Part shown: one piece after another, positions 17,469 through 28,430 of the stretch
Position numbering within the stretch: the stretch's first letter is position 1
How the letters are laid out: every line of letters begins with the position of its first letter
Source: Tepidiforma thermophila
Lineage (GTDB): Bacteria > Chloroflexota > Dehalococcoidia > Tepidiformales > Tepidiformaceae
Length of the DNA stretch: 64,000 nucleotides
Direction of reading: 5' to 3'
NCBI RefSeq assembly: GCF_002563855.1
Contig: NZ_PDJQ01000001.1
Coordinates: forward strand, 124,001-188,000
Made by a program: the position numbers and the translations under genes
Notes under the pieces: model-generated
The model's input: only the letters and a program-made list of their open reading frames with translations
The model's database searches: none
Told to the model about the DNA's origin: nothing

Positions 17469-17501
17469 GGTGTGCAGGCGCCCCTACAAAGCCTGCACAC
17501 C
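17469..17501. promoter_or_regulatory. perfect 11-bp inverted repeat between TetR and transporter genes
   Basis: GGTGTGCAGGC and GCCTGCACACC are perfect arms with an 11-base loop, centre-to-centre 22 bases, i.e. two helical turns. It may be a second operator (on the TetR side) or an RNA hairpin in a long leader. There is no U-tract, and the nearest stop codon lies far away, so a terminator is less likely. Confidence 0.55.
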
Positions 17502-17646
17502 GCACCCGGGCCCGCTTCGGACCACGCGCCCAACCCGACAGCAAAGATTAGACGCGTGTGTTTATCCGAAGGCGCGCAAGATATCGCGGGAGTGGTAGAG
17601 TTGTCAACGGCCGCCGTGCGAGAATCTGGGCGACGCCGGGGACGTG

Positions 17647-18333
17647 ATGGGCGACGAGTTTGGACTGCGAGGTTACCGGGTGCAGGACCCGGCGCGAGCT
17701 GAGGCCCGCCGCCGCGAGATCATGCGGGCGATGGCGGAGGTCGTGCTGGAGAAGGGACTGCCGGATGCGACGCTGGAGGACGTGGCGGCGAAGATGGGGA
17801 CGAGCCGGGCCGTCATCTATTACCAGTTCCGGAGCAAGGAGGACCTCTGGGTGGAGGTGGCGGTGGAGGCGGTGCGGACCGCTGAGCGGCGGCTGCGGGC
17901 GATTATCGAGCGGGCGCCGGGGCCGGAAGCGGCGCTGTTCAATGCGCTGCGGGACCTGCTCATCATGGGCGAGCACCACACGATTGTGCGGGCGAGCTAC
18001 GTCGGGGGGCGCTCGCGGAATCTTTCGCCGGAGGGGCGCGAGCGGGTGCGGGAGGCGGACCGGGATTACGAGCACGCGCTGATGGACGTGGTGACGTGGG
18101 GCATCAACGAGGGGGTGTTCATTCCGCGTGACGCGCGGCTGGTGGCCTACACGCTGATGTTCGCGACGAACAACAATTTCAGCTGGCGGCGGCCGGGCGG
18201 GCCGCTGACGTTCGAGTACATCCTGGCGGAGCTGCCGCCGATGCTGCTGAATACGGTGCTGCGGGAGCCGCGGGTGTTCGAACCGCACGGGGCGCACCCG
18301 CTGCCGCCGATTATCGAGCTGGGGGAGCTGTAG
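17647..18333 (+). CDS. TetR-family transcriptional regulator
   Basis: The 228-residue protein has a TetR HTH at about residues 20-65 (IMRAMAEVVLEKGLPDAT, then VAAKMGTSRAVIYYQFRSKEDL). The C-terminal ligand-binding domain is all-helical and not assignable. A GTG three bases upstream is an alternative start. It is divergent from the peptide-type ABC operon and is the likely reader of the two inverted repeats between them. Its stop abuts the next convergent gene's stop without a gap. Confidence 0.9.
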   Translation: MGDEFGLRGYRVQDPARAEARRREIMRAMAEVVLEKGLPDATLEDVAAKMGTSRAVIYYQFRSKEDLWVEVAVEAVRTAERRLRAIIERAPGPEAALFNALRDLLIMGEHHTIVRASYVGGRSRNLSPEGRERVREADRDYEHALMDVVTWGINEGVFIPRDARLVAYTLMFATNNNFSWRRPGGPLTFEYILAELPPMLLNTVLREPRVFEPHGAHPLPPIIELGEL

Positions 18334-18768
18334 TCAGCGGCCGCGGGTTGCTTCTTCGAAGAGGAGGAGGCGGCTGCGGACGGCATCCTGGAGGCGGTCG
18401 AACTCGTCGCGGCCGAGTGCGAGGGCGGTTTCGCGGGCGGAGAGCCGCTCGAGGCGGGCGTACTGGAGGTCGCTCATCGCGGGCTCAGCCTCCCAGGCGC
18501 GCCAGTTGGAGCCGCGGACCTTGAGCCAGTCGTCGAGGAGCGGCTGGAGGCCTTTGAGGGCTTCGACGTAGCGGGCGCGGGCGTTGCGGGCGCCTTCGAG
18601 GACCTGGGGGTCAGCGGGGCTGGCGAAGGCGGCATCGATGGCGGCGAGGAGGTCGCGCATGAGGGGGATGAGCAGCTCTGCGGTGGATTCGAAGTACTCG
18701 AGCTCGCGGTCGTAGGCATCGAGCAGGGCGTCGATTTCGCGGGCGATGGCGTCGGCGGCCGGTTCCAC
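18334..18768 (-). CDS. hypothetical helical protein
   Basis: The 144 residues are predicted almost entirely helical with many Ala, Leu, Glu and Arg, including EIDALLDAYDRELEYFES and ARLERLSARETALAL. No membrane segment, cysteine or known motif is seen. It may be a coiled-coil or four-helix protein, and I can assign no function. It stands alone between the convergent TetR gene and the cvpA-like gene. Confidence 0.7.
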   Translation of the reverse strand: MEPAADAIAREIDALLDAYDRELEYFESTAELLIPLMRDLLAAIDAAFASPADPQVLEGARNARARYVEALKGLQPLLDDWLKVRGSNWRAWEAEPAMSDLQYARLERLSARETALALGRDEFDRLQDAVRSRLLLFEEATRGR

Positions 18769-18825
18769 GTTGACAGTATGGCAGAGGGGCTGGTGCCTGC
18801 GCTGCGAGGGCAGTCACCCGGGGGC

Positions 18826-19374
18826 TCAGGGGGCGGGGGCAGGGGTGGGGCCGGGGCGGTCGAGGGCGTCGGCGGCGTTGCGGAAGAGGTCGACGCCGGT
18901 TTCGAAGGTCTTCGGGAGGAAGGCGAGGGTCAGGGGGGCGCCGTCGAGCAGGGCGGTGGCCACGCGGGATTCCTGGATTTCGCTGCGGACGTCGGGGCTG
19001 GGGTAGCGGACGAGGACGATGAGGATGGCCTGGATGACGAGGGCGGCTTTGAGGAAGCCGAAAGCGGCGCCGGCGAGGCGGTCGAGGCCGCCGAGGTTGA
19101 GCATCTCGGCGGTGCGCCTGAGGAGATGGGCGACGACGTTCCCGCCTATGATGACGCCGGCCATGATGGAGAGGAAGGAGATGACGGCGGAGAGGTCTTC
19201 GTTATCGAGGATCGGGTCGACCTTGGGGAACATGCGGGAGTAGAGGGCGCCGGCGATGGGGATGGCGAGGATGACCGAGACGAGGACCACGAGTTCGCGG
19301 ATGAAGCCGCTGGCGTAGGCGCGCCAGGCGGAGATGCCGACGACGCCGAGAATGAGGAGGTCGAGCCAGTTCAC
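18826..19374 (-). CDS. CvpA-family membrane protein
   Basis: The 182-residue protein begins VNWLDLLILGVVGISAWRAYASGFIREL, the standard CvpA opening with the G-x-x-R-x-G-F-x-R-E pattern. Four hydrophobic segments follow (for example LVVLVSVILAIPIAGALY). The family is named for colicin V production in E. coli but its general role is unclear. The start is a GTG; no upstream ATG gives the conserved N-terminus. A Pro-rich tail ends the protein. Confidence 0.85.
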   Translation of the reverse strand: MNWLDLLILGVVGISAWRAYASGFIRELVVLVSVILAIPIAGALYSRMFPKVDPILDNEDLSAVISFLSIMAGVIIGGNVVAHLLRRTAEMLNLGGLDRLAGAAFGFLKAALVIQAILIVLVRYPSPDVRSEIQESRVATALLDGAPLTLAFLPKTFETGVDLFRNAADALDRPGPTPAPAP

Positions 19375-19446
19375 GGCGGGTATGGTGGGGGACTGCGGCG
19401 GAATGCGCCAAGGCGCACAGGGGCGTGCCGCGCTAGGATGATGGGG

Positions 19447-19635
19447 ATGGAACCGGTTCTGCTTGAGATTTTGTGCTGTCCGCTGTGCAAGGGGGAGCTC
19501 GAACTGCGCGATGCCGAGGAGCGGGAGGGGGAGGTCGTGGCGGGGGCGCTGATTTGCACGTCGTGCGGGGAACGCTACCCAATCGAGGACGGCATTCCGA
19601 ACATGCTTCCGCCGGATCAGCGGCATGGCGGCTGA
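19447..19635 (+). CDS. Trm112-family small zinc-binding protein
   Basis: The 62-residue protein has two CxxC pairs (Cys11/Cys14 and Cys37/Cys40) in the Trm112 pattern EILCCPLCKGELEL ... LICTSCGERYPIEDGIPNML. In eukaryotes Trm112 activates methyltransferases; bacterial forms are small zinc proteins of uncertain partner. Three in-frame ATGs are possible (19438, 19441, 19447). The third gives the family's usual start and sits seven bases after a TAGGAT hexamer. Confidence 0.88.
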   Translation: MEPVLLEILCCPLCKGELELRDAEEREGEVVAGALICTSCGERYPIEDGIPNMLPPDQRHGG

Positions 19636-19909
19636 CCTGCCGGCCGGGCCGGCTGCCGGGGCGACGGATACGCACGGGCACGAGCGTGAGCCGTGGTTGA
19701 CGCTGGGGCCGGCTCCGCTGCTCTGGCGGGGGGCCGGGCTGGCGCTGCTTGGCCTTGGCCTGGGGCTTGGTGCGGTGCAGCTCCTGCGCTGGTCGGTGCT
19801 GCTGCTGCCTGCGAGCCTTGTGCTCGGCGGGGGTGCGGTGCTGGCGGCGTGGGCGGCGGCGATCCACATCACGGGCGGCGAGCGGTTCGACGACGGCGGC
19901 TGTGACTGA
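19625..19909 (+). CDS. small two-helix membrane protein
   Basis: The 94-residue product has a polar N-terminus, then two hydrophobic helices (about 35-54 and 58-78). It overlaps the end of the Trm112-like gene by 11 bases, so the two are probably cotranslated. No family is recognised. Confidence 0.65.
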   Translation: MAADLPAGPAAGATDTHGHEREPWLTLGPAPLLWRGAGLALLGLGLGLGAVQLLRWSVLLLPASLVLGGGAVLAAWAAAIHITGGERFDDGGCD

Positions 19910-19925
19910 CCAGGCGGAGGAATAG

Positions 19926-19957
19926 CAGCGGCCCCGGTCAGGTAACCGGGGCCGCTG
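19926..19957. terminator. strong bidirectional hairpin
   Basis: CAGCGGCCCCGGT and ACCGGGGCCGCTG form a perfect 13-bp stem with a 6-base loop between the convergent membrane-protein gene and hsp20. No U-run follows. Confidence 0.8.
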
Positions 19958-19984
19958 TGCTGGTTCCCCTCGAATCGCTGGCGG

Positions 19985-20476
19985 TCAGTTGTTGGAGACC
20001 GTCTGCCCTTCGACGACGCCCTGCGGGGTGATCTTGATCGAGCGAGCGCGGGCTTCAGGCTTCTTCGGGAGCACGAGGCGGAGCATGCCGTGCTCGAAGG
20101 AGGCGGAGGCCTTCTCGGCATCGACCGTGGGCGGGAGGCGGAGCTGCCGCTGGAAGCTGCCGTAGCGGATCTCGCGGCGGAGGTAATTCTCCTCGTTGGC
20201 CTCTTCCTTGTGGCTGAACTCGCCCTTGATGGTGAGGACGTCGTCCTCAACGGAGATGTCGACGTCCTTGGGGTCGACGCCGGGGATAGCGGCCTTGATG
20301 ACGTAGCTATCGGGCTGCTCGATCACGTCGAGGGCGAGGGTGATGGGGCCGAGGTCTTCACTGCCGTTGCGGAAGGCCGGGAAGCGGCCGAAGGACTGCT
20401 CGAAGAGGCGGTCCATGAGGTTCCGCATGGCAGCGATTTCCGCGGCGGGGTCCCAGCGAGTGAGTGCGTTAGCCAT
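19985..20476 (-). CDS. small heat-shock protein, Hsp20/alpha-crystallin
   Basis: The 163-residue chaperone binds unfolding proteins without ATP. The alpha-crystallin domain runs from about 48 to 145 ([21 protein letters not shown] ... [27 protein letters not shown]). The C-terminal IXI element appears as SIKITP. The N-terminus ([23 protein letters not shown]) is the standard class A2-like helix. It is divergent from dnaJ-hspR-clpC with a shared regulatory region, so it is expected to be heat-induced through HspR. Confidence 0.95.
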   Translation of the reverse strand: MANALTRWDPAAEIAAMRNLMDRLFEQSFGRFPAFRNGSEDLGPITLALDVIEQPDSYVIKAAIPGVDPKDVDISVEDDVLTIKGEFSHKEEANEENYLRREIRYGSFQRQLRLPPTVDAEKASASFEHGMLRLVLPKKPEARARSIKITPQGVVEGQTVSNN

Positions 20477-20533
20477 CGGTGCACCTCCCTGGCTGTGGTG
20501 GTTTCGGCCTCATTGTGGCGAGGGCGCGAGACG

Positions 20534-20552
20534 TTGTCAAGTGGTCTGACAA
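20534..20552. promoter_or_regulatory. HAIR-like HspR operator
   Basis: TTGTCA-N7-TGACAA is a perfect inverted repeat. Its geometry (two arms, 7-base spacer) matches the HspR-associated inverted repeat CTTGAGT-N7-ACTCAAG, with different arm bases. It lies midway between hsp20 and dnaJ, and an hspR-like gene is two genes away. Binding here could control both directions. Confidence 0.6.
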
Positions 20553-20580
20553 TGTCTTTGTAAGAATCTTCGCAAAGATG

Positions 20581-20610
20581 TTGCGCAGGGAAGTGCCGCC
20601 GGGGTATGCT
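20581..20610 (+). promoter_or_regulatory. promoter of dnaJ-hspR
   Basis: TTGCGC (20581-20586) and TATGCT (20605-20610) are 18 bases apart. The dnaJ ATG follows the -10 by six bases with no Shine-Dalgarno, so the transcript is probably leaderless. The HAIR-like site is 28 bases upstream of the -35. Confidence 0.55.
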
Positions 20611-20616
20611 ACGGGC

Positions 20617-21630
20617 ATGGCAAAGGACTTCTACGAGGTGCTTGGCGTCAGCCGGACGGCCAGCGAGAAGGAGATCAAGGCGGCCTACCGGAAGCTTGCC
20701 CGGAAGTACCACCCGGACGTGAACCCGGGCGACAAGGCGGCGGAGGCGCGCTTCAAGGAGATCAACCAGGCGTACGAGGTCCTTTCCGACCCGGAGAAGC
20801 GGAAGAAGTACGACCGCTGGGGCGACCAGTGGGAGCTGGCCGACCAGTTCGAGGCGGCGGGGGCGCGGCCGGGCGGGGGGAATCCCTTCGCGCGGGGCGG
20901 GAGCCCATTCGGCCGGGAGGACGGTGCTGGGGACCCGTTCAGCGATTTCGGGTCGATTTTCGAGACGCTGTTCCGGCGGGAGCGCGGTGGTCCGCGCGGG
21001 ATGGGCGGGAGCCGCCGCGGACAGGATGTGGAAACCCCGGTGGAGATCACCCTCGAGGAGGCGTTCCACGGGACGACCCGGACGCTGAACCTGCAGACGC
21101 CGGACGTGTGCCGCACCTGCGGCGGCACCGGCGAGATTGCGGGTGCGCTCTGCCATGCCTGCGAGGGCATGGGCACGACGATGAAGGTGCGGCGGCTGGA
21201 GGTGCGGATTCCGCCGGGCGTGAAGACGGGGTCGCGGGTGCGGATTGCCGGCGAGGGCCGGCCCGGCATTGGGAATGGCGCGCCGGGCGACCTCTACCTG
21301 CTGGTGACCGTGCTGCCGCATGCGCGCTTCGAACGGAAGGGCGATGACCTGGTGACCGAGGTCGACGTGCCGGTGGTCGATGCGGTGCTCGGCGGCGAAG
21401 TGATGGTCCAGACGATCGACGGCCGGGTGGCGCTGCGCATTCCTGAGCTGACGCAGAACGGGCGGCAGTTCCGCCTTTCGGGAAAAGGGATGCCGGTGCT
21501 CGGGCAGGCGGGCAAACGGGGCGACCTGTACGTGAAGGTGCGGGTTCTGCTGCCGGACCACCTGACGGCCGAGGAGCGGAAGCACTGGGAGGCGCTCCGC
21601 GAGCTGCGCGGGGCGGCGGCCCGGCGCTGA
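20617..21630 (+). CDS. dnaJ: DnaJ-type co-chaperone with half zinc finger
   Basis: The 337-residue Hsp40 protein stimulates DnaK. The J domain has HPD at 32-34. A Gly/Phe-rich linker (75-120) follows. The zinc region is reduced: only two CxxC pairs (Cys165/168 and Cys179/182) remain, where full DnaJ has four CxxCxGxG repeats. The two beta-barrel substrate domains and C-terminus are present. It resembles a form between DnaJ and CbpA. The gene is first in a heat-shock operon with hspR and clpC. Confidence 0.9.
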   Translation: MAKDFYEVLGVSRTASEKEIKAAYRKLARKYHPDVNPGDKAAEARFKEINQAYEVLSDPEKRKKYDRWGDQWELADQFEAAGARPGGGNPFARGGSPFGREDGAGDPFSDFGSIFETLFRRERGGPRGMGGSRRGQDVETPVEITLEEAFHGTTRTLNLQTPDVCRTCGGTGEIAGALCHACEGMGTTMKVRRLEVRIPPGVKTGSRVRIAGEGRPGIGNGAPGDLYLLVTVLPHARFERKGDDLVTEVDVPVVDAVLGGEVMVQTIDGRVALRIPELTQNGRQFRLSGKGMPVLGQAGKRGDLYVKVRVLLPDHLTAEERKHWEALRELRGAAARR

Positions 21631-21646
21631 GGAAAGGAGGTGACGG

Positions 21647-22027
21647 ATGGCACAGTACGACGAGATGGACGGCCGGAATGCCCCGCTGGACGTCGATGAC
21701 GACGAGCCGATGTACGTCATCTCCATCGCGGCGCGGCTGGTGGGAATGCACCAGCAGACGCTGCGGTATTACGAGAAGGTGGGGCTCATCCGTCCGAAGC
21801 GGACGGAGGGGAACATCCGCATGTATTCGAATGCCGACATCCAGCGGATCAAGACGGCGCAGCGGCTGATCGATGAGCTGGGCGTCAACCTTGCGGGGGT
21901 CGACATCATTTTGCGGATGAATGAGCAGATCCGGCGGCTGCAGGCGGAGCTGGAGGCGACACGGGCGGAGCTGAACCGCCTCCGGGCGACGCGGCTGCCG
22001 GCACCGTACCAGGGCGGCGGGATGTAA
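21647..22027 (+). CDS. hspR: MerR-family heat-shock repressor HspR
   Basis: The 126-residue regulator has a MerR HTH (MYVISIAARLVGMHQQTLRYYEKVGLIRPKRTEGN, about 24-60) and the HspR signature of IRMYSNADIQRI. A C-terminal coiled coil (EQIRRLQAELEATRAELNRL) allows dimerisation. HspR binds HAIR inverted repeats with DnaK as corepressor. It follows dnaJ by 16 bases with a perfect GGAAAGGAGGTGA ribosome binding site. Confidence 0.9.
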   Translation: MAQYDEMDGRNAPLDVDDDEPMYVISIAARLVGMHQQTLRYYEKVGLIRPKRTEGNIRMYSNADIQRIKTAQRLIDELGVNLAGVDIILRMNEQIRRLQAELEATRAELNRLRATRLPAPYQGGGM

Positions 22028-22126
22028 CCGCCGTCGCAGGCATCGGCGGACGTGGGACCAGGGAACACGAACGAGCGGCGCCCCGGCACCCTGGGAATTC
22101 GAGCGAAACGTAAGGAGTAAGGAACG

Positions 22127-24622
<2,496 letters not shown>

Positions 24623-24648
24623 GCGCCGCGACACACAGCGCAACCTTA

Positions 24649-24683
24649 AGGGCGGGGGTTCCCTTACCGGGAGCCCCCGCCCT
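24649..24683. terminator. strong hairpin between clpC and the lipoprotein gene
   Basis: AGGGCGGGGGTTCCC and GGGAGCCCCCGCCCT pair over 15 positions with one G-U wobble and a five-base loop. It separates convergent genes and has no U-tract. Confidence 0.8.
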
Positions 24684-24710
24684 GTGCTGCCGGTGCCAGC
24701 CCGGCCGGGC

Positions 24711-25436
24711 CTACTGGACGGGGAAGGGCGGCTCGAAGAGCTTGCTGTCGACCCTGCCGGAGTAGTCGGTGAGCGTGAATGACAGCCCGCTCGACGATTC
24801 TTCGAGCAGGGTCATCACCTTTTCTTTCTTGGCGATGCACAGCGTTACTGCGGTGCTGGCGTCGCTGGACTGCCAGCAGGAGGAGTCGAGACCGGCGATC
24901 TTGCGGTCGTCGAGCTTTTTGAAGCTGACGCTGTCCTCGGCCCCGAGGTCATCGAGGCGGCCGCGGAAGTCGAAATCGGCGAGGGAAGGGTCGGGCGCCT
25001 GGCGCTGGCAGAAGCCGGTCTGGCCGACCTTGAAGCAGGTGAAGCTGTCTTTCTCGGTGTTGATGATGATGAACTCGCCTTCGGCGGAGTTGAGGGCGAT
25101 CCGGCTGTTCTTGCCATCCTGGGCGAGGGAGAACGTCCCCTTGATGCCGGGCTGGGCCAGTTCGTAGGTGGCGGTGAAGGTAGCCTTTGCGGCGTCGGCG
25201 GCGAGTTTCGCGAGGTCATCGGGGATGGCGCCGGAGGAGCCGGACGCGCTGGTAGGGGAGGCCGAGCCCCCGGGGGTCGCTGCGGGCGATGCCGCCGGCG
25301 AGCCGGCGGTTTCGGTGGGGGAGCCGGAGGAGGCTCCGGAGCCGGCGTCGCTGTCGGAGTCATTGCCGCCACAGGCCGCAAGGATTGCCCCGGCCGCAAG
25401 ACCTGCGGCGGCCAGGAGGATGAGGCGCCTGTTCAT
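24711..25436 (-). CDS. lipoprotein of unknown function
   Basis: The 241-residue protein starts with a type II signal peptide (MNRRLILLAAAGLAAGAILAAC, lipid Cys at 22). A Ser/Ala/Pro/Thr linker to about 75 follows. The C-terminal globular domain has beta-rich character and four cysteines, probably two disulphides (FTCFKVGQTGFC, then DSSCWQ and TLCIA). It resembles extracytoplasmic lipoproteins that bind lipids or small molecules, but the assignment is only by general shape. The ATG follows a purine-rich region and is the only one giving the signal peptide. Confidence 0.85.
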   Translation of the reverse strand: MNRRLILLAAAGLAAGAILAACGGNDSDSDAGSGASSGSPTETAGSPAASPAATPGGSASPTSASGSSGAIPDDLAKLAADAAKATFTATYELAQPGIKGTFSLAQDGKNSRIALNSAEGEFIIINTEKDSFTCFKVGQTGFCQRQAPDPSLADFDFRGRLDDLGAEDSVSFKKLDDRKIAGLDSSCWQSSDASTAVTLCIAKKEKVMTLLEESSSGLSFTLTDYSGRVDSKLFEPPFPVQ

Positions 25437-25629
25437 GTTGGTGTCCCTGCCGGGCGGCGTGGATTGCGCTGGCGCGGAGCCGCCAGGGGCATTGTCGCGC
25501 GGGGCACGTAATGAGAAAGTTGGCACGGTGCAAACCTGCTGTTTTGGGCTGGTCGGTTGCGCCGTGGCAGTTTCGAAGCGCGTTCGCGGGGCGTAGAGTT
25601 CGCAGCATCGACTGACTCTGGAGACGGGA

Positions 25630-26802
25630 ATGAACGAGGAGTTGAACGAGAAAGTCCGGGGGCTGCTGCTGGACCAGATTGCGCGGGGGACGCAGCTGGG
25701 GACGCAGGTCTGCGCGTACCTTGGCGGGGAGAAGATCGTGGATACGTGGGCGGGGCAGATGGGCCCGAACGACCCGCGGCCGGTGGGGCCAGACACGCTG
25801 TTCAGCAGCTTTTCGACGACGAAGGGGGTGGCGGCGACGGCGCTCCACATCCTCGCGGACCGGGGGATCATCGAGTACGAGCAGCCGGTCGCGCGCTACT
25901 GGGAGGAGTTCGGGCAGAAGGGGAAGGCGCGGGTGACGGTGGCGCAGGCGATGAGCCACCACGCCGGGCTGCACGCGATGCCGATGGACCCCGCAGCGGC
26001 CGCACCGCTGCTGGAATGGGAGAACGGGCTGCGCTACATCGCGGAGGGGGAACCGGCGTGGGAGCCGGGCACGGAGACGGGCTACCACGCGATTACGTTC
26101 AGCTGGATTGCGGGCGGGATCATCCAGCACGCGGACGGGCGGCACATCCAGCAGGTGCTGGAAGAGGAGATCGTGCGGCCGCTCGGGCTCGAGGGGGAGA
26201 TGTACATCGGCATCCCGGAGGGTGTGGAAGAGCGGCTGGCGACGCTCCAGACGGCGCAGGAGCAGGCGGCGGAGCAGGGCCAGCGGGCGCAGACGCGGGC
26301 GGCGATGTTCCAGCTTCCGCCGGACCATGATTTCTTCAAGGCGATGCCGCCGAACCTGGGCTGGAACTTCAACGACATGCGGGTGCGGCGGGCCTGCCTG
26401 CCGGCGGCGAACGGGCATTTCACGGCGCGGGCGCTGGCGAAGATGTATGCGGCGCTGGCGAACGGCGGGGCAGTGGATGGGGTGCGGCTGGTTTCGAAGG
26501 AGCGGATCGGCCTGATGAGCGCGATCCAGACGGAAGCGCCGGACCGGGTGCTGGTGATGCCGATGGTGAAGAGCATCGGCTTCTTCAACGGGGGCGTGCT
26601 GATGGGCCAGCACGGTGCGATGGGGCCGCGGAAGACGGCGTTCGGGCACCCGGGCGCGGGCGGTTCGATTGCGTTTGCGGACCCGGAGGTTGGGCTGGCC
26701 GTTGCGGTCACGATCAACAAGATGCAGACGACGCTGCAGGCGGAGGGGCCGACGTTCGAGATCTGCGAGCTGATCCGCACGGAGCTGGGGCTCAACCGCT
26801 GA
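25630..26802 (+). CDS. beta-lactamase-fold serine hydrolase (EstB/class C-like)
   Basis: The 390-residue protein has the SxxK catalytic motif as FSTTKG (Ser62, Lys65), a Tyr motif as GYHAIT at about 150, and the H-x-G motif as FGHPGAGG at about 337. This set is typical of esterases and beta-lactamase-related hydrolases such as EstB. No signal peptide is visible, so it is probably cytoplasmic. The gene follows a TAGAGT hexamer and a 5' leader with GGAGACGG as ribosome binding site. The natural substrate is unknown. Confidence 0.9.
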   Translation: MNEELNEKVRGLLLDQIARGTQLGTQVCAYLGGEKIVDTWAGQMGPNDPRPVGPDTLFSSFSTTKGVAATALHILADRGIIEYEQPVARYWEEFGQKGKARVTVAQAMSHHAGLHAMPMDPAAAAPLLEWENGLRYIAEGEPAWEPGTETGYHAITFSWIAGGIIQHADGRHIQQVLEEEIVRPLGLEGEMYIGIPEGVEERLATLQTAQEQAAEQGQRAQTRAAMFQLPPDHDFFKAMPPNLGWNFNDMRVRRACLPAANGHFTARALAKMYAALANGGAVDGVRLVSKERIGLMSAIQTEAPDRVLVMPMVKSIGFFNGGVLMGQHGAMGPRKTAFGHPGAGGSIAFADPEVGLAVAVTINKMQTTLQAEGPTFEICELIRTELGLNR

Positions 26803-26830
26803 GGGGCAGCCGGGGAGCGGAGCTTCGTCG

Positions 26831-27283
26831 ATGGGCACGCGGGCGCTGACGCCGGACGAGGTGGTGCTGGTGCTCGAGAAGGAGCGGGTCATCCGCGTGG
26901 CCTTCTTCGGGCAGGACGGGCACTTCCTGGTGCCGATGTTCTATGCGTGGCGGGACGGGGCCTTCTGCGGGCTGACGACCCCGGGCCGGAAGGTGGAGAT
27001 GGCGCGGGCGAACGACCGGGTGGCGTTCCAGGTGGACAGCACGGCGACGACCGGGCCGTGGGAGTGGGCCTCGGTCTCGGGGCACGGGCGGTGGGTGGAA
27101 GTGCCCGACCCGCTAGAGTTCGGGGAGTTCGCGGGCCTGTTCTACCGGCGGCTGGCCGATGCCCCGGCGTGGGCGCTGGCGGCGCTGGAGGCGCGGTTCG
27201 GGGAGCGGGGCGTGGTGGGCTGGCGGCTCGAGCCGGAGGAGCTGAGCGGCCGGGCGCACGGGCCGGACGAGCCGGACGAGTGA
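26831..27283 (+). CDS. PPOX-class (flavin/F420) split-barrel protein
   Basis: The 150-residue protein has the pyridoxamine-5'-phosphate-oxidase-like split barrel: MGTRALTPDEVVLVLEKERVIRVAFF, VPMFYAWRDGAF and KVEMARANDRVAFQVD. The family binds FMN, F420 or heme and takes part in small-molecule reduction. The cofactor is undecided; the relative scarcity of Arg around the usual FMN phosphate site does not settle it. It lies 28 bases behind the serine hydrolase. Confidence 0.8.
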   Translation: MGTRALTPDEVVLVLEKERVIRVAFFGQDGHFLVPMFYAWRDGAFCGLTTPGRKVEMARANDRVAFQVDSTATTGPWEWASVSGHGRWVEVPDPLEFGEFAGLFYRRLADAPAWALAALEARFGERGVVGWRLEPEELSGRAHGPDEPDE

Positions 27284-27296
27284 CGCTGCCGGCGGG

Positions 27297-28337
27297 TCAG
27301 ACGGGGAGCCAGTAGAGCTTCCCGCTGCGCATGACCTTGGCGACGCGGCCGAGTTCGAAGAGGTATTCGAGGTGGGCGAGGGTCTCGCCGACGGCGGCGC
27401 GCTGCATCCAGGGCTCGAAGTCTTCGAGTTTGCCAGTGGCCCACTTCACCCGCCCGGCGACTTCCCAGGCGGTGGAGCCGCCGCGGTCGACGCAGGCGAG
27501 CATCTCCTCGAGGCGGAGTTCGTGGTGGTCTTTGATTTCGCGGATGCGCTTCTTGAGGTCGGTGATCTCGAACTCGTGGGCAGGGAGCACGAGCCGGACA
27601 TCGAGGTCGACGAGGGCTTCGAGGGAGCGCATGTAGTCGCCGAGGGGGCTGCCGTGGGTCTGGGCGTGGATGGAGACGTTGGGGGTGATGGTGGGCAGGA
27701 TGTGGTCGCCGGTGAGGAGGATTTTGCGGTTGGGCTCGTAGAGGCAGATGTGGCCGGGGGAGTGGCCGGGCGTCCAGATGACTTCGAAGTCGAAGTCGCC
27801 GACCTTGAAGGCTTCGCCACCCTTGAGCTCGGTATCGGGCGGGACAGCGGCGACGTTGCTGAGCATGCCGATGGAGCCCTGGGACATCTGGGGGGTTGAG
27901 GAGGGCGGGACGCCGTTCAGCTCCATGAAGCGCTGCATTTCTTCGGTGAGGGCGCGCGGGGCGAAGTAGCGGGTGGCGATGACTTCGGCGTCCTTTTCGT
28001 GGACGGCGACGTCGCAGGAGGAGAGCTGTTTGAGGCGGCCGGCCATGCCGTAGTGGTCGGGGTGGATGTGGGTGATGATGAGCCGCTGGATTTCGGAGGG
28101 GTGGGAGCCGTGCTCGCGCATGCCCTCTTCGAGGGCGCGGTAGGCGGAGTCGGTGTTCCAGCCGCAGTCGACGAGGACGACGTCACCGCCGTCTTTGATG
28201 AGGTAGGGAAGGACGTAGGGGAGGCCCTTGGTGACGCGGGGGTGCTCCTGGAGTTCGCGGCGAAGGGCTTTGGCGTCTTCGATGGTGAACTGGGGGAAGG
28301 GCGTGAGCAGCTGGTAGATGCCGTCGATGATGCGCAT
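27297..28337 (-). CDS. metallo-beta-lactamase-fold hydrolase
   Basis: The 346-residue enzyme carries the HxHxDH zinc motif as THIHPDHYG (His90, His92, Asp94, His95). Further metal ligands are expected in TPGHSPGH and TGDHILP. The N-terminal segment (RIIDGIYQLLTPFPQFTIED) and the C-terminal helical extension are like thiolesterase or lactonase relatives. The substrate is not deducible. The gene is isolated. Confidence 0.85.
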   Translation of the reverse strand: MRIIDGIYQLLTPFPQFTIEDAKALRRELQEHPRVTKGLPYVLPYLIKDGGDVVLVDCGWNTDSAYRALEEGMREHGSHPSEIQRLIITHIHPDHYGMAGRLKQLSSCDVAVHEKDAEVIATRYFAPRALTEEMQRFMELNGVPPSSTPQMSQGSIGMLSNVAAVPPDTELKGGEAFKVGDFDFEVIWTPGHSPGHICLYEPNRKILLTGDHILPTITPNVSIHAQTHGSPLGDYMRSLEALVDLDVRLVLPAHEFEITDLKKRIREIKDHHELRLEEMLACVDRGGSTAWEVAGRVKWATGKLEDFEPWMQRAAVGETLAHLEYLFELGRVAKVMRSGKLYWLPV

Positions 28338-28430
28338 GGCGTGGTCCCGTGGGTGCTCGCCGCCCGGCGGGTCGGCGGCGAGGTCATCCTACGCAGATGG
28401 TTCACGGGAGGCAAAGGAACGGGGGCCGGG

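Noticed and set aside
22028-22126. CtsR operator upstream of clpC
   Set aside because: No tandem GGTCAAA-type heptamer is present in this gap; nothing else was recognised there.
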